Both the position numbers and the translations under genes were made by a program. 64,000 nt of DNA from Anticarsia gemmatalis (taxonomy: Eukaryota > Arthropoda > Insecta > Lepidoptera > Erebidae): assembly GCF_050436995.1 (NCBI RefSeq), contig NC_134756.1, forward strand, positions 4,154,001 to 4,218,000, in the 5' to 3' direction. The notes under the pieces are model-generated. The model had not been told where the DNA came from. It ran no database searches and saw only the letters and a list, made by a program, of their open reading frames with translations. Below are positions 39,096 to 50,865 of the stretch, piece after piece (position 1 is the stretch's first letter; the number at the start of each line of letters is the position of its first letter).

Positions 39096-41230
39096 GTAAG
39101 TTTGTCTAACTAAGTGCCTACTAACTATGTTGTGTATTAAATTGTTTATAGTTTTAGTTTCTTCGGTTTATAGGTTACATGATTACATTATTTCAGAAAA
39201 CAATCATTTATTTAATTATTAACAACCTATAATCTAAGAAGCAACAATTAAAATTCGTCGTAGATTTGTATTTACTGATTTGTATGTACCTACTTGTAAC
39301 TTCTATTAATAACTCTGTGGTTTGTGATGTCTATAAGATAGGGGCTCTCAAACAAGTTTTTAGAAAGCTTCTAACACATGTAATATCTAGGATACACTAG
39401 CTAGTCGTAAGTGCGAAATTATTAAAGCACTTATGATAAGTGCTTGCACATAACCTCTTATTTGTTTGTAAACATTCCGCTTGCAATAAAACGATAAGCT
39501 TTGAACGTAAAGAACTTGTAACGCCATCTAGTTATCGTGACTGTAATTACTAAATGATCCATTCAAAGTCAACTTTGCGCGTCAACTGGCCTAACTTAAT
39601 TAGTTTATGCGCGTATTCATAGATGGCGTTACACGTCTTTTAAGTTTATAGTGAGAGTAGAGTTTGGTAGAGTTGTACGTAACGAATGAGATAAATATTT
39701 ATTTTGTTAGGAATAATATTCTATTTTTCTTAATATTTTGAATTAAATTTGAGTTAACTAGTTTAAGACTAAATTGCAGCTACAATATGAATGGTAAACG
39801 ACAAAATAAAAAAAAATCGAGGCAAATAATTTTTAAGTTCCTCTCGCAAATTTTACGACCATAGCAAAAGAAACCATTTCATTAAATCCACTCTCTACAC
39901 TATGTTTTATTAAGCAAAAGATCTAAAATTTCAAATAGAAAACATTACAATGAATTTCAATAAAATCAGCGTACATCTCATTACAATTCGTGAATGGACA
40001 TACAATATTGTTATAGACATTTTACGTCAGACGGACGTCAAACCCCATATCTGGATGCAGAGTCATCAGTTAGAGTACTTGCCTACATACTTAATTACTT
40101 AACACTATGTGAGGATAGTTCGTTGGCGAAAAATTTTCCACTTCTTATTACCCATGATAAAAGTTTCTGAAGACGCTTAGCAACCAAAACAAAATTCAGA
40201 CTAATTTGAATAGACTTTTGGTTTTCTAGTCTTGATCTTTGTTTATATGTATGTGTGACGCAAGTAGACTTTTGTTTTGAAATCAAGCAGCTAAAGACTT
40301 GGCACAAATATGTTTTTTTTTAATTTGTGTAAACTTTGTGAAAGTGGTAGAGAAAAAAGCATTAGCATTATCTACTCGATTTCGACAGGAAACAATTTAG
40401 ATTAATCTTTCTGTATATGATTTACCAAATCCTCAAGTGTGTGGTTTTTTTTCTTCTTTCATCAAGTTGAATGTGAAAAAGGGTGCCCTGCTTCATCCCA
40501 TAATACAATCCTGTTTGATGAACTACTTTGCCATAAAGTACTATGTATTAAAATAGTGGAAATATGGAAAGGTAAGGTAGAAAGATTAAATAGAGCTATG
40601 TTTAAACAATTCTGGCTCATAAGAACCATAAATATATTTACAATGAAGGATGCTTCGTGTCTGTAGAATTGAAGATATTTTAACAACATCTAGACCACCC
40701 ACGAAACAAATAAACAAACAAACAACACAAACAGTCATGTCTTAACCAAATAAAAATATAAATGAATAATTACTTAATCATACAATACGTTTCCTGCTCC
40801 GTCTTAAAGGGCTTTTAATTAAATCATGTGATTCATAATGAGGTTGTATTGACGTAATTATATTCTAATTATAAAGATAGGTACTTAATGTCGGGCAATA
40901 ACCTGTTGAAAAAAAATGTACAAGTTTAGCAGCGTCTTGTTTAATTGAAATTATTGACAGGTATTCTACGTCATACGGTTAGCTTTGATAAGTATGGTTG
41001 GTTGTTCCAGAATATTTTTTATTTGGTTATCCGTCAACCGACTTCCAGATCCGCCCAGTGCAAAACAATTCAACTCCAGATATGAGTGGTTGAAATGACG
41101 TAAATATAACCGCAAAATTTAATTTCCTTGAAAATAAATCAGCCATAATCAGTTTTTAAAGGGTTAAAAATCATTATTTTGAAAGAGGTGATTTCTAATT
41201 TCGTATTAATCATTACAAAATTATGACTTG
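39096..41230 (+). other. Start of the intron downstream of exon A
   Basis: It begins with the GTAAGT donor. Short frames near 40439 and 40462 on opposite strands overlap each other and look random. Confidence 0.5.
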
Positions 41231-41234
41231 AATT

Positions 41235-41380
41235 ATAATTATATTGTTAAATGTCTGTTTGTTTGTTCTACTTCACATAGAACCCGCTAAAATGATAGAA
41301 CTGAAATTTAGGTAGGTGATACATTTTATCCCATGGAAATGCATAGCCTTTTCCACGTCGACGAAGCATGGAAAAGCTAG
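41235..41380 (+). mobile_element. Degraded Helitron remnant
   Basis: TGTCTGTTTGTTTGTTCTAC, AACTGAAATTTAGGTAGGTG, and CGACGAAGCATGGAAAAGCTAG-like end follow the order of the Helitron family; the 5' end is not readable. Confidence 0.4.
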
Positions 41381-41976
41381 CTTATGAAATGATGAGTCAT
41401 ATTCATTAACAAAGTAAAGAATGTATTGACGCAGGTGAATGACAATACATTTCTCTCATTTCCTTTAGTTCATTAATATGTAATTAATATTTGAGCACGT
41501 TTTGCAGTCTGTCGTCTGTCTATGCATTCTTGGAAGGTAACAATAATGACAGCATAGGTGTTCAACATGTATATTTTCTTAGAAGTTAAGCTAAGGCGTG
41601 GGATAAAACCACGATTTTGTAGGTTGAACTTATTTTAGGAATGTTTAAAATGAAAAATAGGATTCTTAATTTTAGGCTCGTGCTAATTGACTCCTATCAA
41701 TTTTCAAGCACGGTTTAAAGAACCCATGCCACGTACAAAATCAGCTTCGTAAAACCATACCCAACTAGCACACAAGCGCTATAACAAGCTGTACAATGGC
41801 CGGTTAAAGGATTTTTATAACGCCTTAGGCTCCTTGGTAAGAAGTATAGTGGTTCTATAAGCGGCTACAGATCTCTTGTAGCGTCAAATAGGCCCATACT
41901 GTCCAGCTTATAGCTCGACATTGGATCTACAGTGGTCGTAAATAGTAATTATAATAGTACGTAGTATAGTAGTAAT

Positions 41977-42143
41977 ACAGGAGCGCTAAAATAAGATGAA
42001 GGTGGTATAATCGCGCTACAAGAGCTTTTTCGCAGCTTCGTGGCGCTTACCAGCTGTTGTACAGAGGTGGTTAGCGCCACGAGCGTTCGAAAAAGCTCTT
42101 GCAGCGCGATTATACCACCTTTACCTTATTTTAGCGCTACTGT
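41977..42143. repeat. Palindrome with 75-bp arms
   Basis: The left arm 41977..42051 and right arm 42069..42143 are about 85-90% reverse-complementary. They share AGCGCTAAAATAAG, AGGTGGTATAATCGCGCT and CAAGAGCTTTTTCG, around a 17-bp spacer. It lies inside the 2.2-kb inverted-repeat element. Confidence 0.8.
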
Positions 42144-42815
42144 GTAACGGTTATAAATGCTAACGCTCTAAATTAGTAATATAGTAGGTTTATTATGGTG
42201 TAAACTAAATATATTTTTTTAAAATGAATCATCAGTGACAAATGAGGAGACATTTTATTTTTACGGATTGGATTATTAAAATAACAAGTAGTCTATCGCT
42301 TTTATTTCTTTGTGTACGTGATATGAAAGTGCGAGTTCAAGTTTGCTGTCAATATATATGTATATTATCGTCAATATTTTCATGCGCCCTCAAAATATTC
42401 AGTTTGAAGTGCAAAAATTATATAGATATGTGGATTTGGAAATTGTATTTTGAACATAAATAAGACTTTGAGGGTTACAGATAATTTAATTAGGGTTATA
42501 GGTAATAAAAAATGATTTTAATTATGTTAACGTTACCAGGCTATAGATTTATATGATCTTCAAAAGATCGTAATAACCTCAAAAAATATGTTTACCAAAT
42601 GCTATAATGGCGTCTCGATCAAGCAGCTCTCAGAGTTGGTTACATCTGCTCTAGCGCCTTAAGCTGTACAAAGGCTCTAGTGTTTGCTGTTGTAGACCTC
42701 AAGGTTTTGCAGTTGTGGCATAGGAGTGCTTCAATATAACTGTTTTGGTCACACACCAGCATTTTACTCGTACTTTTAGGGGTCAGTCGTTGAATATTAA
42801 AATAGTTTGAAAATG

Positions 42816-43330
42816 TTTTTTATTTTATTTTATTTTATTTTATTTTATTTTATTTTATTTTATTTTATTTTATTTTATTTTATTTTATTTTATTTTATTT
42901 TATTTTATTTTATTTTATTTTATTTTATTTTATTTTATTTTATTTTATTTTATTTTATTTTATTTTATTTTATTTTATTTTATTTTATTTTATTTTATTT
43001 TATTTTATTTTATTTTATTTTATTTTATTTTATTTTATTTTATTTTATTTTATTTTATTTTATTTTATTTTATTTTATTTTATTTTATTTTATTTTATTT
43101 TATTTTATTTTATTTTATTTTATTTTATTTTATTTTATTTTATTTTATTTTATTTTATTTTATTTTATTTTATTTTATTTTATTTTATTTTATTTTATTT
43201 TATTTTATTTTATTTTATTTTATTTTATTTTATTTTATTTTATTTTATTTTATTTTATTTTATTTTATTTTATTTTATTTTATTTTATTTTATTTTATTT
43301 TATTTTATTTTATTTTATTTTATTTTATTT
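42816..43330. repeat. (TTTTA)n microsatellite, about 103 units
   Basis: An uninterrupted pentanucleotide array of about 515 bp followed by a T-run. A 195-codon frame through it only translates the repeat. Purity over this length implies recent expansion or an assembly-length estimate. Confidence 0.95.
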
Positions 43331-44331
43331 TTTTTTTTCTTTAAAAACAGTTGACAGACTGAACCACCACTGCACCTATGTAAATATATTATGATAATAA
43401 TTTTAAGCTTTAGTATAAAGGTATATTACTCGGTTATAGCGCTTTAGGTGCTTAACATAATTCTGTAATCCCCATGGCTGTAAAAATGTTTCGAATGATA
43501 CCTTATACATCTATTTGCCGTACAGAAGCCATATAAATATCTGATATAACGCTCAAGGCGCTATTAAAGACCTACGCAACTCTTTTATAGATGAGTAATA
43601 CACTAGCCCTAAAAAAATCTGTTATAGAACCTAAGGCATTACAAAAAGCTTATTTACGCTCTTGAGCGCTATAAGCGCAACGCATAACTCCGTTTAAACT
43701 CCTTTATCTCCTAAAGTCCCCTTATACAGTTAACGGTGTTATAGAAGATTCCATTAACTCAGTTATACTTCCCTAGGCTGTCTAGCGATGCAATTACATG
43801 CTCATATATCACTATAAGTCATTAGTTTCCTACTAAACGGCTACTGTCCCGCCTAGCTGTTAAAGGGTTTTTTAAATAGCTAGTATACAACTTATAGAGA
43901 ATTGTACAGCATTTGAACGACTCTTATGCAACTATCAGGCTGTATAACGACTGTATAAGCAGCTTGTGTGCTAGTTGGGTAGTCTATTATTAACGAACCT
44001 AACCTTCCTAAGCTACATCATGATGCCTGGAGGATATAGAATGTAGTCTTAGAGTCTATAGATAATGATCGGGACATTGTTATATCGTACGATCCATCAA
44101 ATGAAGCTATTTCTTGATTCTCTAATTCATAACAGTACCTAAGAATTTTGAAAACCTCTGTAAATAAACAAAATATTGTAAGCAAAATTAGCTTCTATTT
44201 TTTGAGAAATGGATAAAATTCCATCGTTTTAAGGAGATCAAATCTAAAATTCCCGACTACCACAACTAACCATCTGTTCATAGACTCCATTCATAAAAGA
44301 ATTCCCTTGCATAGTGCACGGTCCAGTTCCG

Positions 44332-44410
44332 TGACGTCATCGGACACGGTTCGAATGCTCGGTCGTGTCGTGCGTCACAGTGACGTCACAACTCTCTTTA
44401 AGGCTTTCTT
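44332..44410 (+). promoter_or_regulatory. CRE module 1: two perfect TGACGTCA sites plus a TTTAAGGC box
   Basis: Perfect CRE palindromes lie at 44332..44339 and 44381..44388, with TTCGAATGC between them and CTTTAAGGCT about 10 bp after the second. The block is locally CpG-rich and is followed by more GC-rich sequence to about 44500. The same order of motifs is repeated at 45011..45074. CREB/ATF binding and promoter or enhancer function are inferred. Confidence 0.45.
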
Positions 44411-45010
44411 TTATATCTGAACGTGCTCGGAGGCAGGTTGAAACGCATTGTATGCGCGACGCGACAGCTGTGAATGTCGGTCCGGGATGCGATTTATTAC
44501 CGACATAGTTTACATATTTTGTTTTAGGTATGTTGAGTACCGGTACTATTGAGTGGATTTGTAGACTGTAGTTATGTGCATACTTAAGTAAGAGTTATGT
44601 AGAATGTAGGTGACGGTAGACTGCCAAATGTAGCTGGACGCAGTGCGATAGTCCAAATGCAAAATCTGTCTTTTGTAAGACGTAATTAAAAACAAATATG
44701 TAAAGCTTAGAGTTTTATCAGGTCAACTGGTTATTAACTTTAAGTCAGTCTCTTTTGCGATCTAAATAAATTGTATTAGTATAAGATGCTCGCACCTGGA
44801 TAAAACTTGTAAAGACCCCTTGCAATTTAGTCACACCTGCCAACATATTAAAAATGTTAAAAATAACACAAAAAAAAAACTTCAATATGGATGTAGAAAC
44901 CCGCGCTTTTAAATATAAATGTGCATTTACATTCAGCTGCACCCAGCAAGGACATTAATCAACTGTCAACTCTTCAAAGCACTTCTCCCTTGTCCATCCA
45001 TCAAGCATTC

Positions 45011-45075
45011 TGACGTCATAGCTTCGAATACCAGGCTGCTGACGTCACGAGCCCGTCAGAACACCCTTTAAGGCT
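45011..45075 (+). promoter_or_regulatory. CRE module 2: two perfect TGACGTCA sites plus a TTTAAGGC box
   Basis: CRE palindromes lie at 45011..45018 and 45040..45047, with TTCGAATAC between them and CTTTAAGGCT at about 45066. The layout copies module 1 (44332..44410). A possible tiny first exon follows: ATG at 45142, four codons, and the phase-0 donor-like GAA|GTAAGG at 45153, matching the phase of exons A and B; this part is speculative. Confidence 0.45.
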
Positions 45076-46005
45076 CACTGCTGTTCCATTTTTGGTACAG
45101 AAATATCAACTGATATACGTGATGAAAGTCAGGACAGCACAATGGAATTCGAAGTAAGGATGTCGTTTGTTAAACTGGACATTTTGTTGGTCGGAAGTCG
45201 GTATTGATGGGTCTTTGGACATGCCGATTTGTAGTACAATGTAGCTTGTTTATGGGGACTTTGTGATGTGATTTTTAATGTATAAAAAAAAAGTTATATT
45301 CGGATTTTTTGGCCTTCGTTTATTGTTCTTCTATTTTGTTCGTTGTTCTACTCTTTAACACCTTGTTCTTTTCTGTTTCTATTTCTCCATGTTTTGTGTC
45401 CTCATATTGCTTTCGTTTAGACTGTCGATCTGTACTAGACTCTCTTGGGTCTTATGATAGTTAGCTGGACATCGCTCTTTATAAACAATTCTCGCCAATG
45501 TGATTATTGCTACGGCTAAGAACGAAGATTCACTTATTTTACATAGAAAGTACATTCGGAAATTCTGCCACGTTGTAACAAAATAATTGACAGGGTAACA
45601 CAGTGTAATCATAAATTTACGAAATTTCGTATGCCATCCTAATGATTAAACATTATTATGCTCTATATTTACCCTTAGTTACATATTTAACTGCTACTTA
45701 AAATAGAATATGAGCAATATCTAATTTTAGTAACCATTACCGTATGACTTACTAAGTGATGTCACTAATACCGTCTCAATTACTAATATGAACTGCTATT
45801 AACATATTTCTGACTGCCATATGGACGCAGAAGATTTATAACTTTGACCTAGGCAATAAAATATCGAATTAGGTACCTGTAATGAAGCCTATCTAAGTAC
45901 CTGCCAAAATCGTCTACCTGACACAAACATGTGGGTGACTTGATTTCGGCAACTCTTTACTTGTAAAGAATCGTAGTGGCGAATTGTTGACACCTTGTTG
46001 TTGTT

Positions 46006-46148
46006 TTATTGTACGAGGTAACAGTTACCGCATACTAGGTTGTAGAGGTCCGATAAGCTGTCGCTCCCTGTAAAATACTGGTATTCATCTGCATCTAGTG
46101 AGACAAGAAGCCTACTCCAACATAGTTGAAAAAAAGGCTAGGCTGATT
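46006..46148 (+). repeat. 5S-SINE type B, 3' fragment
   Basis: It matches only the distal part of type B: the stretch around GGTTGTAGAGGTCCGATA, GTCGCTCCCTGTAAAATACT, and CCTACTCCAACATAG. The 5S-like head and central block are missing. Confidence 0.65.
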
Positions 46149-46734
46149 TTAGGTTATTTTTACTTTTAGAAAAAGAAATTACTCCTAGGCTCTCGAATTC
46201 GGTTAAATGACTGTGCACATGTGAGCAAGAAAACCAACGCTATATACACGACAACATTCAAAGCCGTATACATTATTTAAAATTTCATTGAACTGTCAGA
46301 TTTGACAGTTACCTATCCTAACAATTCGCTTTCCATATTTTAATATATTTGAAGAAATATCCATGTTTTTTAACCTTGGTTTTCTAAAATCCATTGACGA
46401 TAGTTTTGGTATGACATCATTCGGCATTGTCAATCCTTGCAACGTTTCATGCGACATATAACCTCAAAATAACAATGGGGATTTAGTAATAAATGAGTTA
46501 TGTAAATTAAGATGCGTATAAATAACTTATTTTAAAATACTAGTGTCTAAAAATAACTGTGTATGTAATAGTGGGAAGTGACTAAGTTTAGATTGATTTA
46601 AATTTATTTTATTAATATTATTTATTAATCTTAGTCCCAGAGCTATCTTTTTTTGTTAATAACACAGATTTCCACATTAATAAACTGCTTAAGCTTGTAT
46701 TTCATGGAATGAAATGGTTTCAAACATAGATAAA

Positions 46735-47145
46735 CTCGAAATCGCGATTCTCTACCATTATCGACTGCTGACAACTAGGTAACAAGAAATCTATACTAAT
46801 ATTATAAAGCTGAAGAGTTTGTTTGAACGCGCTCAGGAACTACGGGTCCGATTTGAAAAAATATTTCAGTGTTAGATAGCCCATTTATCGAGAAAGGCTA
46901 TACATACATAAATATATCATCACGCTACGACTAATAGGAGCAGATTGCCAGTAAAAAATGTTACATAAACGGGGAAAATTATGACCCATTCTCTCTTATG
47001 TGACGCAAGCGAAGTTGTGCGGGTCAGCTAGTTTTGTATAAATCTGATGAGCGCTTTTAGCGGGCACTGTTAGTACTATTTTGTCCGTTCATTTGAAATG
47101 TCAAATTGTCGATAGGTACTCAATAGTAATGACTGCCCACATTCG
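46735..47145 (+). repeat. M-family MITE-like element, interrupted by a Helitron
   Basis: The left part (GCGATTCTCTACCATTATCG) and right part (after 47031: TGAGCGCTTTTAGCGGGCAC, AAATGTCAAATTGTCGATAG) together match the uninterrupted copy at 47813. Confidence 0.6.
46790..47031 (+). mobile_element. Short Helitron nested in a MITE-like element
   Basis: It starts TCTATACTAATATTATAAAG and ends GCGGGTCAGCTAG with the CGCAAGCGAAGTTGTG hairpin region. The sequences on either side join into one copy of the M family (see 46735), so the insertion is younger than that element. Confidence 0.82.
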
Positions 47146-47812
47146 CGTTACTGAGCTTACCTCGTTATAAGGGTAGATTGAGTTTAGTCCAATGCAATGG
47201 AGGAATTATATGTTAATGAGGAGTAATATTAGTAGTTAATAATGTATTTATTTCCAAAACCCACATATTTAAAAATACTTAAGAATGAATGTGAATCACG
47301 ATTCGCGGTCTCAAATTGGTTTCGACTATAAATTTAAATAATTCGTTCTTCCAATATTTCGTGACATTTGCACTTAAAATTATTAGAAATCAATTTCTGT
47401 ATGTAAATGTTGCGGTTTTGTTCAGCTTAATAAAGACGAATTAAATTAATAAATATAAAAATAAAACAGAAAATAATATGTAACTCATTAAATTATGGCG
47501 TTGTCCTAAATGGCTAAGAATCGTTCGAGCAAATGCAGTTTTGTTGCCAAGGAGATTAAATTCATATAATTAATTCGTAGAAACCGCACAGGTACTGGAA
47601 TGTTACTCTTAACGCGACATATTATTAGCTCTAAATATCTTTTATGATCTTGTGCCAATTAGGAAGATACTCTAAACTTTGGAAATACCCAAACGTCCAT
47701 ATTCCACTCAGGTATGTGTAATTTAATTTCATTAAATACTAGCTCGTTTAATATAATTTACGTGTTTCGAGGGACTTTACTATAGACCACAAACAAAAAA
47801 TCGAATTGAACC

Positions 47813-48015
47813 AAAATAGCTCTCTGTCTACTGTAACGCGATTCTCTACCAATATTGACAATCGACAACCGTCTAGCTTTGGAGAAATTCTGCATGAAAA
47901 TCTTATCAGCACCTCTAGCGGGCGTCCTAGGTACTATTTATGCAGTACATTTTTAAATGTCAAACTCCCGAAACTCGATAATACTGACCGATTTTCTGAA
48001 TTGATCATCTTCTCT
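47813..48015 (+). repeat. M-family MITE-like element
   Basis: It contains GTAACGCGATTCTCTACC, TGACAATCGACAACCG, ATGAAAATCTTATCAGCACC, TCTAGCGGGCGTCCTAGGTA, and AAATGTCAAACTCCCG in the family order. An 82-codon open frame across it shows no coding character. Confidence 0.6.
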
Positions 48016-48019
48016 GAAA

Positions 48020-49390
48020 TATTGACTTTTTTATATGCGTCAGTCTATTGTTAGAAAGGAAAGCTATAATTACAATTGAAAAATGTAAATTAAAATTAAT
48101 TAGTCAAACCTTGATTATTTCAAACCTTTATTTATTAAAGTAGCACAACAATATTAACTGACGTCAATACGGAGTTTAGTTTAATGACAAAAAATATAGC
48201 AATAATAAATAATAGTATGTTTACGTTATAATAATGATAGGGCTTTTAGTGGGGGTAGTTTATTGAAATTTCGGTTTTTTATCATGTTTTCATAAGCGTT
48301 CTTGTGTTCTTTGGTGACACTGATTTGTTTTCTTATGTTTCTTGTTACCTAAACGGGTACTGATAGGAAATATATCTACGACAAAAATATGAAACTATTT
48401 ATTGCTATTGTTATTCAATTTGATGAGCTTAGTACTACCCACTGATAGGTAGGGAAACTAGTCATAAGTCTTCATTATTAGGAATGTCAAAAAATAAAAG
48501 GCAAAAACTTGAATTACCAAAACGAAAAACTAAATTATATTGCTACAAAAAGAAGAAATAATGTTCAAATATCTGGTTTGGTGTGTAATAAAAAGGGGCT
48601 TGAAAATTTATTGTGACGTACTGGAAAAGGGTTTGTGAGATTAGGGGAACCACATAATAGATTTATTTAAACTTCTCATAAATATTTTATTTTATTTCGT
48701 AGAATTTTATTTTCCAAGACGAATATTCTAATCGGAAATTTTACGCAGACGATAAACTATACATTCGATAGATTAATCTTAATATTTTTTTAATTATTCA
48801 TACAATTTGCGTCTTAAACAAAACATCAATAAACTGCCGGCAATCACTGCCTAGGCTGTTTCAATCAGCATCTGTATAAAAAAAATCCCCTAGCGTTGAT
48901 TTTCCTGCAGCATTTTGGACCGTACAAAAAAATTGTATTGAATAAATATCTAAATTAGTCAATAAATAACATTTGACAGGTTAATTTTGTTTTGTTAACA
49001 TTCAGAATAGAATCTAGTGTATTCATAATACCAAAACGAGTTTTAACTATGCCTTATGCCTGTTTTTTTGCCTAATGTCTTAGATTGACGGCATACATAA
49101 AAAACACGGTGTTAAAAACAAGATAATCTTTGAAAAAAATACTGGCATAATACCTCGATCTACGCACAATGAAGGTTTAAAAAATAGTCAATAAATTTTT
49201 CGCTTGACAGTCTGATTTTGTTTTGTTCAAGATAATTGATTAACGGACTATTGTTTTGTATTTTTAATTAGAATACCTTTTTTGTAAGATGTTTTCTCTT
49301 TGGAGAATGTCAGAATTCCGACGTGGTGTTTTTTTCTATTTAAATTTTAATTGATTCCTAATTAGTCTATGCTTGTTATTTTCTGAATAG
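48020..49390. other. Intron-like AT-rich sequence
   Basis: Only a CRE at 48159..48166 stands out. Confidence 0.45.
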
Positions 49391-49394
49391 ATAA

Positions 49395-49862
49395 TGCCAT
49401 CAAAAACATTCTGTAAAAACCTCAAGTCTCGCCGTAAAAAGTTGTGAGATCTATTTAATACCAAGTCGATTAATCTATTTAGTCTCTACTAAAAGGACCT
49501 TCTGTCTTAAGTTATTACGTATGTTATTATCATGCCAATTTAAAAAAAAACCTTTAAAACAAATAGACCGACCTGGCCATCGCATGATTTGATTAGTAGT
49601 ATGTATCACACTACACAGCACGACGAGAAGTTAATGCTCCTGAAATGTTAATGGCGAATTTGTGTTTTCTTGCGATGACCAAGTCGATCTATTTGTTTTA
49701 AAGGTATTTTTTTTTAAATTGGCATGATAATAACATACGTAATAACTTAAGACAGAAGGTCCTTTAAGTAGAGACTAAATAGATTAATCGACTTGGTATT
49801 AAATAGATCTCACAACTTTTTACGGCGAGACTTGAGGTTTTTACAGAATGTTTTTGATGGCA
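49395..49862. repeat. 468-bp near-perfect inverted repeat (hairpin)
   Basis: Left arm 49395..49584 and right arm 49671..49862 pair with about five differences (one substitution near CTACTAAAAGG, a 2-bp indel after the A-run, and three C/T changes near the loop). The loop is 86 bp (49585..49670). No target duplication is obvious. A transcript would fold into a stem of about 190 bp. Confidence 0.9.
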
Positions 49863-50189
49863 TCTCACTTCTTTTTGTAGAGCGAACATAAGTCCAATTT
49901 GTATGGAAAGACGTTATTTTTTCATAATTCAACATATTTTCCTATGAGAATGTTGTTCAGTTTCATGGGCTAAACACCCTTACCCACCCTATACCCCCTC
50001 CCGTTATGCCTCATATAGTATGTACCTAGTTACACCTATTTATTTTATTTTCTACAGTAATAATAATTCATTAACTGCAAATGTAACCTTGTAATCTTAT
50101 ACATTTATATGGGATTACAAAGTTATTGTTGCAGTTGGTGTATTTAGAAAACTGGACCGAAATTAGAAAATATTAGATTTTTCCCATGA

Positions 50190-50540
50190 TTAAGACACTA
50201 AACCCTATTTGTATTCTAAATTTTAAGCTTCTAAGTCTGCTAGAAGTACCTTAGACTTTTGATGATCGGTGAGTCAGTGAGTCAGTGAATCAGTGAGTGA
50301 CAAAATTCAAAATTTTAACAAGTTGTCATTCTTAAACTACTGGTTCAAATTGACTGAAATTTTAAATATACCGTATTTATACAATGACTGATTAGTTGCT
50401 GAAAATCCAGGCTTCTTGTTTTATCCACAACGAAATTATAGGGGTGTCAAAAATAGCCCGAATTGCTTCGAGAAAAGGATGTTACGGCCGTGCCGCTTTT
50501 TCTTTGCTCGACTTGCGGGGGCACTTCCGTGCCCCCAGAT
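50190..50540 (+). repeat. Probable dispersed repeat with TGAGTCAG array and GC hairpin
   Basis: It contains imperfect tandem GTGAGTCA units at 50269..50300, a TAAACTACTGGTTCAAATTG segment, and near the end a perfect hairpin GGGGGCAC-TTCC-GTGCCCCC at 50517..50536. The layout (motif array, ACTACTGG..., terminal GC hairpin) is like other lepidopteran dispersed repeats, but the ends are not defined here. Confidence 0.45.
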
Positions 50541-50787
50541 GTTACAAACAAGAAAAAGAATAGCGCGTTATTGCAATTTTGTTAAACATTTTTATTTTTA
50601 TTACTTATGTACTTACATTTGACCTAAAAGAGAAATAAAATGAAAATGATATTATTACTACATAGTTAACTCCTTAAAATAATATCGGTCATAATGAAGA
50701 CAACCGTTTATACTACCAACAATATTTTTCACAATAAAATTTAATTATTTCTTCAAAACAATGTGTGTGATTTGAGTTAAGCAGGAG

Positions 50788-50865
50788 TAGTTTGTAAGGA
50801 AAGCAAGCAGGACTTTAGCCTACCTCTATGGGAAAAAGGCGTGATTTTATGTAAATATGAAACAA
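50788..50865 (+). repeat. LINE 3' end fragment
   Basis: TAGTTTGTAAGGAAAGCAAG followed by CTACCTCTATGGGAAAAAGG and CGTGATTTTATG matches the same LINE end with a short internal deletion. Confidence 0.55.

Larger units (their letters stand above)
41760..43979. mobile_element. 2.2-kb TA-flanked element with terminal inverted repeats
   Basis: The left end CCCAACTAGCACACAAGC (41760..41777) is the exact reverse complement of the right end (43962..43979), and TA lies on both outer sides (41758 and 43980). It contains no convincing ORF. The interior holds a 167-bp palindrome, a 515-bp pure pentanucleotide array, and long stretches with loosely recurring TTATAGCGCTTTAGG / ATAACGCCTTAGG words. It fits a non-autonomous DNA transposon, with TA duplication as in Tc1/mariner-type elements, but the superfamily is not established. 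Confidence 0.7.

Noticed and set aside
42807..43394. 195-codon open frame (FILFY repeats)
   Set aside because: It is only a translation of the (TTTTA) array; a 5-bp unit without stops stays open in several frames.
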